This document shows positions 1-3,839 of a stretch of DNA of 7,533 nucleotides, piece after piece; the stretch's first letter is position 1, and the number at the start of each line of letters is the position of its first letter. The stretch spans positions 1 to 7,533 of the forward strand of contig CAYWKV010000151.1 in the NCBI GenBank assembly GCA_964458835.1, in the 5' to 3' direction. A program made the position numbers and the translations under genes. Below the pieces are notes generated by a model. It saw nothing but the letters and a program-made list of their open reading frames with translations, was not told the origin of the DNA and did not search any database. The stretch is from JAHJQQ01 sp964458835 (GTDB lineage: Bacteria; Pseudomonadota; Gammaproteobacteria; Thiohalobacterales; Thiohalobacteraceae).

Positions 1-197
1 AACCCGTGCGCGGCGGTCCCATCGGCGACCTGCTGTGCCGCATCGTCGTCGAGACGCCGGTCAACCTCAGCGCACGGCAGAAGGAACTACTCGCCGAGTT
101 CCAGAAGACCATGGAGCAAGGCGGCAGCACCCACAATCCGCAGGCGAGTTCGTGGCTGGACGGGGTGAAGAAATTCTTCGACGGGATGGGGCTGTAA
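1..197 (+). CDS. dnaJ: DnaJ (Hsp40) co-chaperone, C-terminal fragment
   Basis: Only the last 64 codons are present; the reading frame enters at base 3 and ends at TAA 195-197, so the start and the J, Gly/Phe and zinc-finger domains lie upstream of the window. DnaJ delivers unfolded substrates to DnaK and stimulates its ATPase in the cytoplasm. The visible tail matches the end of C-terminal domain II: RGG followed by GDLLCRIVVETPVNLS, then the amphipathic QKELLAEFQ segment, an HNP motif and the terminal DGVKKFFDGM helix, close to the E. coli ending. The next backbone gene is dapB, the usual dnaJ neighbour in pseudomonads, but here about 1.4 kb of repeats and a toxin-antitoxin cassette lie between them. 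No convincing terminator with a T-tract follows the stop. The family call is by motif recall and is firm. Confidence 0.95.
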   Translation, partial: PVRGGPIGDLLCRIVVETPVNLSARQKELLAEFQKTMEQGGSTHNPQASSWLDGVKKFFDGMGL

Positions 198-204
198 TCG
201 GGCT

Positions 205-345
205 CCGTCATTGCGAGCGCAGCGTTCCCTCGTCATTGCGAGCGGAGCGAAGCAATCTCCCACCGAGCACCGCCCTGGCCTTTATTCCGCCCTGGCTGGG
301 CGGGTTACTTTTCTTTGTCTCGCCAAAGAAAAGTAACCAAAAGAA
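205..345. repeat. Composite intergenic repeat, copy A (incomplete)
   Basis: The segment begins with a partial unit (CGTCATTGCGAGCG, 207-220, the last base diverging after 219) and then a full 31-base unit at 231-261 starting CGTCATTGCGAGCGGAGCG and ending GCAATCTCCC. After a short unrelated spacer comes a second module at 271-317 that runs into the hairpin at 303-338. The 31-base unit is identical to copy B at 1245-1275, and the 47-base second module matches 1295-1341 at 44 of 47 positions by my count. The inverted right-hand arm seen in copy B is missing here; a different repeat-like segment follows instead. Similar CATTGCGAGCG...GAAGCAATCTC palindromes recur between genes in many proteobacteria as far as I remember. 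No protein is encoded. Confidence 0.85.
303..338. repeat. Perfect 15-bp inverted repeat inside copy A
   Basis: GGTTACTTTTCTTTG (303-317) and CAAAGAAAAGTAACC (324-338) are perfect reverse complements separated by a six-base loop (TCTCGC). The stem is AT-rich compared with its GC-rich surroundings. It is followed on the + strand by AAAAGAAAGG and on the - strand by GC-rich sequence, so neither side has the T-tract of an intrinsic terminator. The same core occurs in copy B with one bulged base (1327-1361), which marks it as part of the mobile or amplified repeat and not a dnaJ-specific signal. Confidence 0.85.
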
Positions 346-533
346 AGGCGACCCCGACGGCTTGCCCCGCTGCGCGGGGTTCCCTGCGCTCCTCGCCCTT
401 TTGCGCGCTCGCCTGACTCGCAGTCCGTTCGGCGCGTCGGCTGCGCCGCCGCACCGCCCGAACAGCTCAAACAGGAGGCTCGCTTCATCGCAAAAGGGCT
501 GCGGTGCTCGGCTGCGCCGACGGGGAGGGGAAA
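346..533. repeat. GC-rich repeat-like segment with short hairpins, no gene
   Basis: This stretch fills the space between copy A and the heptamer array. It contains a 6-bp hairpin, CCCCGC (365-370) with GCGGGG (374-379), and several GCGCCGA/TCGGCGC-like short complementary words. Open frames cross it on both strands, but their translations are low-complexity Arg/Ala/Pro-rich and resemble no family I know. The run of phrases (GGCTTGCCCCGC, GGTTCCCTGCGCTCC, GCTGCGGTGCTCGG) resembles long intergenic repeats I have seen in high-GC gammaproteobacteria; this is recall and needs a genome-wide search. It does not appear in copy B. Confidence 0.5.
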
Positions 534-559
534 CCGAAAACCGAAAACCGAAAACCGAA
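531..559. repeat. CCGAAAA heptamer tandem array
   Basis: Three perfect CCGAAAA units lie at 534-540, 541-547 and 548-554, flanked by a partial unit on the left (AAA, 531-533) and on the right (CCGAA, 555-559). It sits 24 bases beyond the toxin pseudogene stop on the minus-strand reading, where it gives repeated TTTTCGG. No stem precedes it, so it is not a standard terminator. Its period of seven matches the two arrays between carA and carB. Confidence 0.85.
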
Positions 560-583
560 CTTCCAGCCTTGCCTTCAGGCCCG

Positions 584-905
584 TTATTCGAACAGATCGG
601 CGTGCGTGCCTGCACGCGTGAAGATGATGGCCCCATCATCCCGCAGATCGTAGATCAGTAGGAAATCCCCCGCCGATGTGACATTCCCGGAAACCTTTCC
701 ATTCTCCGGTGAGGCCGTGATCGAGATGTTCCGGCGGTAACGGCCCGTCGTTGGCGATCAATAGCAGCATCACCTCCTTGAGGCGCTGCATATCGTACCG
801 ACCCGAACGGCTCAGGCGTTCCCAGTCCTTGAGGAACTGACGGGTCCTATCGCTTCTTCTTGGCAGGCTTGCGCGCTTGTCCCGCGCCGGTCTTTTCGAG
901 GTCAT
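584..905 (-). pseudogene. yafQ: YafQ-like endoribonuclease toxin, frameshifted
   Basis: YafQ toxins (RelE superfamily) are ribosome-dependent mRNA endonucleases neutralised by DinJ. Reading leftward from ATG 905-903, the frame gives a YafQ core: RQFLKDWERLSRSGRYD, the KEVMLLLIAN helix, PLPPEHLDH, LTGEWKGFRECHIGG. At a run of five C on the + strand (667-671) the frame goes off and stops after about 89 residues. With one base fewer in that run, the sequence continues as GGDFLLIYDLRDDG, IIFTRAG, THADLFE and TAA at 586-584, giving a 106-residue protein. The lost part holds the Asp after the second His and the C-terminal GTHADLF with His and Phe that correspond to E. coli YafQ D67, H87 and F91, so the unshifted product should be inactive. 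The start is supported by GAGAGG (918-913) seven bases upstream. It overlaps the antitoxin gene by 59 bases. A sequencing error in the homopolymer cannot be excluded. Confidence 0.88.
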
Positions 906-1155
906 CCATGAGCCTCTCGGTGGTCGCGAATTTCGCCTTGCGGATCGAACGCGCCTGCTTCATCGCCGCGCGCGTGGTCGCATTCGGGGTCCTGACCTCG
1001 AACGGCAGCCCCTGCTGGGCCACGACCTGGCGCAGGAACAGGCGGATCGCGTCGCTGAGCTTCAGGCCGCAATCGGCCAGCACCTCGGTGGCGCGTTCCT
1101 TGAGGTCCGGCTCGATCCGGGAGCGGACATCGGTGGTCTTGAGATTCGGCAGCAT
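847..1155 (-). CDS. dinJ: RelB/DinJ family antitoxin
   Basis: This 102-residue protein is the antitoxin partner of the YafQ-like toxin. Members bind the toxin and, as dimers, repress their own operon. The N-terminal part, TTDVRSRIEPDLKERATEVLADCGL then KLSDAIRLFLRQVV (about residues 7-45), has the ribbon-helix-helix pattern of DinJ: a short strand, a first helix, a turn at GLKLSD and a second helix. The following QQGLPFEVRTPN matches the conserved LPF(D/E) link of the family. The remainder is a charged helical toxin-binding tail ending in a basic KPAKKKR, which makes the protein a little longer than E. coli DinJ (86). The last 59 bases also encode the toxin N-terminus. The ATG at 1155 is preceded by a weak AGGA about ten bases away. 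A promoter and palindromic operator lie just upstream at 1198-1234. Confidence 0.9.
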   Translation of the reverse strand: MLPNLKTTDVRSRIEPDLKERATEVLADCGLKLSDAIRLFLRQVVAQQGLPFEVRTPNATTRAAMKQARSIRKAKFATTERLMDDLEKTGAGQARKPAKKKR

Positions 1156-1197
1156 GGGTGTGGGGTCCTGACGCGGGTCGCGGGTGGCGCCGGCTGT

Positions 1198-1227
1198 GTA
1201 GGCGCAATGTAGCTACATTGGGGCTAC
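1198..1227. promoter_or_regulatory. Palindromic operator of the toxin-antitoxin operon
   Basis: The core CAATGTAGCTACATTG (1205-1220) is a perfect 16-base palindrome. It extends to a 30-base imperfect one with outer arms GTAG (1198-1201) and CTAC (1224-1227); 13 of 15 base pairs match by my count. It lies 43 bases before the antitoxin start and covers the predicted -10 box and the expected transcription start. DinJ-YafQ and RelB-RelE operons are known to be repressed by antitoxin binding to such palindromes; that this is the binding site is inferred from position and symmetry. Confidence 0.8.
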
Positions 1228-1234
1228 TTGTCCA
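1206..1234 (-). promoter_or_regulatory. Predicted sigma70 promoter of the toxin-antitoxin operon
   Basis: On the minus strand TGGACA (1234-1229) is five of six to the -35 consensus and TACATT (1211-1206) is four of six to the -10 consensus, with 17 bases between them. Transcription would begin near 1198, giving a leader of roughly 43 bases to the antitoxin ATG. The -10 box sits within the 16-base palindrome, as expected for an autorepressed operon. Confidence 0.65.
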
Positions 1235-1243
1235 GGCGGCTAT

Positions 1244-1470
1244 CCGTCATTGCGAGCGGAGCGAAGCAATCTCCCGGTTCGTAGAGCCGCCTCTCGCCTT
1301 GGCCTTTCTTCCGCCCTGACTGGGCGGGTTACTTTTCTTTGGCGGAGCAAAGAAAAGTACCTCGCCCCAGCAGGGGCGAAACAGCGGCCAGGGCAGCGCT
1401 CGGCAGGGAGATTGCTTCCCGCCACGGCCTCTGGCCTCGCGGCTAAAGGCTCACGCGCTCGCAATGACGG
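1244..1470. repeat. Composite intergenic repeat, copy B, with inverted termini
   Basis: The left arm CCGTCATTGCGAGCG (1244-1258) is the exact reverse complement of CGCTCGCAATGACGG (1456-1470) at the other end. GAAGCAATCTCCC (1263-1275) is likewise matched by GGGAGATTGCTTC (1406-1418). On the left these two blocks are four bases apart; on the right they are separated by 37 bases, so the right arm carries an insertion. Inside are the TACTTTTCTTTG/CAAAGAAAAGTA stem (1330-1341 with 1348-1359) and a perfect 7-bp hairpin TCGCCCC/GGGGCGA (1362-1368, 1373-1379). A further fragment CCGCAATGACGG lies at 1481-1492. The element codes for no recognisable protein and looks like a non-autonomous palindromic repeat. 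It shares two modules with copy A in the same order and orientation. Confidence 0.82.
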
Positions 1471-1592
1471 TTCCCGCAATCCGCAATGACGGCATCCACG
1501 ACGGACCGCCAAGCCACCCGCCCGGGTACCCCAAACCCGCTGAATCGGTTAGTCTTCCCGCCCATCCACCAGCGAACGACGAGACCGACCGC

Positions 1593-2402
1593 ATGACCAC
1601 CCGCATCGCCATCGCCGGCGCCGCCGGCCGCATGGGCCGCGCCCTGATCGAGGCCGTCAGCCAGGCCGAGGGCGTCACCGTGACCGCCGCCTTCGAGCAT
1701 CCCGAACACGGCCTGATCGGCTCGGACGCCGGTCTGCTCGCCGGGCTCGGCGGGATCGGCGTGCCGCTGTCCGCCGACGTCGCCGCCGCGACCGGCGCCT
1801 TCGACGTGCTGATCGACTTCACCCGCCCGCAGGTCACGCTGGCGAACCTGGCCGTATGCCGCGCCGCCGGGCGGCGCATGGTCATCGGCACGACCGGCTT
1901 CAGCGACGCGGAGAAGGCGCAGCTGCAGGCGGCGGGCGCCGACATCGGCATCGTCTTCGCGCCGAACATGAGCGTCGGCGTGAACCTGTGCCTGAAGCTG
2001 CTCGACATGGCCGCGCGCGTGCTGGGCGACGAGGTCGACGTCGAGATCATCGAGGCGCACCACCGCCACAAGGTCGACGCGCCGTCGGGCACGGCGCTGC
2101 GCATGGGCGAGGTGGTAGCCGCCGCGCTCGGTCGCGACCTGAAGGAGTGTGCGGTCTACGGCCGCGAGGGCGTCACCGGCGAGCGCGACCGCAAGACCAT
2201 CGGCTTCGAGACCATCCGTGCCGGCGACATCGTCGGCGACCATACTGTGCTGTTCGCCGGCATCGGCGAGCGCATCGAGATCACCCACAAGGCCTCCAGC
2301 CGCATGACCTTCGCCAAGGGCGCGGTGCGCGCGGCGGACTGGCTGATGGGCCGCGGCACCGGTCTGTACGACATGCAGGACGTGCTCGATCTGAAGACCT
2401 GA
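1593..2402 (+). CDS. dapB: 4-hydroxy-tetrahydrodipicolinate reductase
   Basis: DapB reduces (2S,4S)-4-hydroxy-2,3,4,5-tetrahydrodipicolinate with NAD(P)H to tetrahydrodipicolinate, in the cytoplasm, on the diaminopimelate route to lysine and peptidoglycan. The protein has 269 residues, close to the E. coli length of 273. The N-terminal Rossmann fold starts at residue 4 with GAAGRMG at 9-15; IGTTG (98-102) and FAPNMSVGVN (122-131) line the cofactor and substrate pocket. HHRHK at 156-160, followed by VDAPSGTA, contains the catalytic His and Lys. The C-terminal GLYDMQDVLDL closes the cofactor domain as in the family. I chose ATG 1593 because MTTRIAIAGAAG matches the usual start; the frame stays open 43 codons further upstream, but those residues are Pro-rich and run into repeat B. 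The Shine-Dalgarno sequence is weak (ACGAG about nine bases before). I found no clear promoter in the gap after the repeat. Confidence 0.97.
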   Translation: MTTRIAIAGAAGRMGRALIEAVSQAEGVTVTAAFEHPEHGLIGSDAGLLAGLGGIGVPLSADVAAATGAFDVLIDFTRPQVTLANLAVCRAAGRRMVIGTTGFSDAEKAQLQAAGADIGIVFAPNMSVGVNLCLKLLDMAARVLGDEVDVEIIEAHHRHKVDAPSGTALRMGEVVAAALGRDLKECAVYGREGVTGERDRKTIGFETIRAGDIVGDHTVLFAGIGERIEITHKASSRMTFAKGAVRAADWLMGRGTGLYDMQDVLDLKT

Positions 2403-2405
2403 TCT

Positions 2406-2438
2406 GCGCCGGCCGGTGTGCCCCGCACGGGCCGGCGC
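2406..2438 (+). terminator. Strong hairpin just after dapB, possible terminator
   Basis: GCGCCGGCC (2406-2414) pairs perfectly with GGCCGGCGC (2430-2438), and the interior extends the stem with GTGTG/CGCAC-type pairs after one G-G mismatch, leaving a three-base loop. It begins four bases after the dapB stop. No T-tract follows (GCACGG), so it may be a poor or Rho-assisted terminator or an mRNA-stabilising 3' hairpin. Its position before the carA promoter fits separation of dapB from carAB transcription. Confidence 0.6.
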
Positions 2439-2496
2439 GCACGGTACCGCATTGATTTCTCTGTGCAGTCCCGGCCCGAAATCCGGTCGTTCCGAA

Positions 2497-2525
2497 TAGA
2501 CAGGTCGGACGGCGTCCGCTACAAT
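2497..2525 (+). promoter_or_regulatory. Predicted sigma70 promoter of carAB
   Basis: TAGACA (2497-2502) is five of six to the -35 consensus and TACAAT (2520-2525) is five of six to the -10 consensus, with 17 bases between them. Transcription would start near 2532, giving a leader of about 94 bases. The spacer contains a small palindrome, CGGAC GGC GTCCG (2506-2518), which could be a repressor site; this is only a suggestion. I see no sequence resembling an E. coli ArgR box. Confidence 0.72.
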
Positions 2526-2567
2526 TCGCCCCCGTGGTCGCCCCTGCGGCATACATCCAAATCCATC

Positions 2568-2599
2568 GAGCGGGACGGTCCGGACGGACCCTCCCGCTT
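2568..2599 (+). promoter_or_regulatory. Hairpin in the carA leader, possible attenuator
   Basis: GAGCGGGA (2568-2575) pairs with TCCCGCTT (2592-2599, the outermost pair being G-T), and GGTCC (2577-2581) pairs with GGACC (2586-2590) around a four-base loop, with one C-C mismatch between the two stems. That gives 13 pairs in the untranslated leader, ending 26 bases before the carA start codon. Only three T follow (2598-2600), so it would be a weak intrinsic terminator. No convincing leader peptide precedes it. A role in attenuation or start-site accessibility is inference. Confidence 0.5.
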
Positions 2600-2613
2600 T
2601 GCATATCTGATAC

Positions 2614-2620
2614 TTGGAGG
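2614..2620 (+). promoter_or_regulatory. Shine-Dalgarno sequence that fixes the carA TTG start
   Basis: TTGGAGG contains the GGAGG core (2616-2620) five bases before TTG 2626-2628. The TTG at 2614 is in frame and could be mistaken for a start, but it is part of the ribosome-binding site itself and would add four residues (MEVP) not typical of CarA. Confidence 0.85.
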
Positions 2621-2625
2621 TCCCC

Positions 2626-3780
2626 TTGCGGAAGCCGGCCCTGCTGGTCCTGGAAGATGGCAGTACGTTCCGGGGCGAATCCATCGGCGTCGACGGGCAG
2701 ACCACGGGCGAGGTGGTCTTCAATACGGCGTTGACCGGCTATCAGGAGATCCTCACCGATCCCTCCTACGCGCGGCAGATCGTGACGCTCACCTATCCCC
2801 ACATCGGCAATGTGGGCGTCAATCCCGAAGACGAAGAATCGGCGCACGTCCACAGCGCCGGACTGGTGGTGCGCGACGTGCCGCTGCTGCACAGCAATTG
2901 GCGCGCCCAGGAATCCCTCGAAGCCTATCTGGCACGGCGCAAGGTGGTCGGCATCGCCGGCATCGACACCCGCCGGTTGACCCGCATCCTGCGCGAGAAG
3001 GGTGCGCAGGCCGGCTGCATCATGGCCGGCGACGGCCTCGACGAGGCGGCCGCCCTGGCCAGCGCGCGTGCCTTCCCGGGTCTGACGGGCATGGACCTCG
3101 CCCAGGTGGTCACCACCCATCGACCTTACGAATGGGTGCAGGGCAGCTGGACCCTGGAGGGCGGTCTGCCGGCGGCGCCGCACCCGATCGAGGAGAAGCT
3201 GCCCTACCACGTGATCGCCTACGACTACGGCGTCAAGCGCAACATCCTCCGCATGCTGGTCGACCGCGGCTGCCGCCTGACGGTGGTTCCGGCGCAGACG
3301 CCGGCCAGTGAGGTGTTCAAGCTGAAGCCGGATGGCGTGTTCCTGTCCAACGGACCGGGCGATCCCGAGCCCTGCGACTACGCCGTCGCGGCGATCCGCG
3401 AGTTCACCGCGCGCAAGCTTCCGCTGTTCGGCATCTGCCTCGGCCATCAGCTGCTCGGCCTGGCCAGCGGCGCGCGCACGATGAAGATGAAGTTCGGCCA
3501 CCACGGCGCCAACCACCCGGTGCAGGATCTCGCCAGTCGCGCGGTGATGATCACCAGCCAGAATCACGGCTTCGCGGTCGACGAGGCGACGCTGCCGGCG
3601 AACCTGAAGCCGACGCACCGTTCGCTGTTCGACGGCACCCTGCAGGGCATGGAACGCACCGACTGTCCGGCCTTCAGCTTCCAGGGTCACCCCGAGGCGA
3701 GCCCCGGCCCGCACGATGTCGCACTACTGTTCGAACGATTCGTAGAGTCGATCAAACAGTATCGAGGGACGAGGGACTAG
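2626..3780 (+). CDS. carA: Carbamoyl-phosphate synthetase, small (glutaminase) subunit
   Basis: CarA hydrolyses glutamine and channels ammonia to CarB for carbamoyl phosphate synthesis, the shared entry to arginine and pyrimidines. From TTG 2626 the protein has 384 residues (E. coli 382) and begins MRKPALLVLEDGSTFRG, matching family starts; E. coli carA also uses TTG. The N-terminal subunit-specific domain includes GEVVFNTALTGYQEIL and DPSYARQIVTLTYPHIGN. A class I glutamine amidotransferase domain begins near residue 195 (IAYDYGVKRNILR). The nucleophile Cys271 is in GICLGHQ, and His355 and Glu357 in GHPEASPGPHD complete the triad; SQNHGFAVD is also present. The last five residues, RGTRD, and the stop codon come from a heptamer repeat (3764-3791), though overall length remains normal. 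carB follows after 59 bases. The upstream promoter and leader hairpin suggest independent control from dapB. Confidence 0.98.
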   Translation: MRKPALLVLEDGSTFRGESIGVDGQTTGEVVFNTALTGYQEILTDPSYARQIVTLTYPHIGNVGVNPEDEESAHVHSAGLVVRDVPLLHSNWRAQESLEAYLARRKVVGIAGIDTRRLTRILREKGAQAGCIMAGDGLDEAAALASARAFPGLTGMDLAQVVTTHRPYEWVQGSWTLEGGLPAAPHPIEEKLPYHVIAYDYGVKRNILRMLVDRGCRLTVVPAQTPASEVFKLKPDGVFLSNGPGDPEPCDYAVAAIREFTARKLPLFGICLGHQLLGLASGARTMKMKFGHHGANHPVQDLASRAVMITSQNHGFAVDEATLPANLKPTHRSLFDGTLQGMERTDCPAFSFQGHPEASPGPHDVALLFERFVESIKQYRGTRD

Positions 3781-3791
3781 GGACGAGGGAA
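3764..3791. repeat. GAGGGAC heptamer array spanning the carA stop
   Basis: Four tandem seven-base units are visible: GAGGGAC (3764-3770), GAGGGAC (3771-3777), TAGGGAC (3778-3784) and GAGGGAA (3785-3791). The T of the third unit creates the TAG stop of carA, and the first two units encode its last residues. A single base change in that unit would extend the reading frame. Confidence 0.88.
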
Positions 3792-3802
3792 ACCAACATC
3801 GT

Positions 3803-3837
3803 CCTAGCACCTAGAACCTAGCTACTAGAACCTGATT
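3803..3837. repeat. CCTAGAA-type degenerate heptamer array before carB
   Basis: Units of seven can be read as CCTAGCA (3803), CCTAGAA (3810), CCTAGCT (3817), ACTAGAA (3824) and a decayed CCTGATT (3831-3837). It ends two bases before the carB ATG and leaves no Shine-Dalgarno sequence. Part of it is complementary to the preceding array: CTAGGGAC (3777-3784) can pair with GTCCTAG (3801-3807) with one bulged G, so the carA stop codon could lie within a hairpin. Confidence 0.78.
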
Positions 3838-3839
3838 TC

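Noticed and set aside
303..338. Intrinsic terminator of dnaJ or of the toxin operon
   Set aside because: The stem is perfect but neither strand has a following T-tract, and the same hairpin recurs in copy B, so it belongs to the repeat.
205..560. CRISPR array or insertion sequence in the repeat-rich gap
   Set aside because: There are no evenly spaced repeats with unique spacers, and no transposase reading frame in the gap on either strand.
35..661. 208-codon + strand frame crossing the dnaJ end and repeat A
   Set aside because: Its start is out of frame inside dnaJ, it runs through repeats and antisense to the toxin gene, and the translation resembles nothing.
860..1212. Plus-strand frames of about 100 codons over the antitoxin gene
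   Set aside because: They are shadows of the minus-strand antitoxin, which has clear family motifs.
1464..1592. 43-codon in-frame extension upstream of dapB
   Set aside because: It begins inside repeat B and is Pro-rich. The family start matches ATG 1593.
2534..2734. Possible leader peptide starting at GTG 2534
   Set aside because: It runs far into carA, has no ribosome-binding site and no runs of Arg or other regulatory codons typical of attenuator peptides.
1443..3714. Long minus-strand open frames opposite dapB and carA (1443-2723, 2281-3714)
   Set aside because: They have the same low-complexity composition and oppose two unmistakable genes, so they are shadows.
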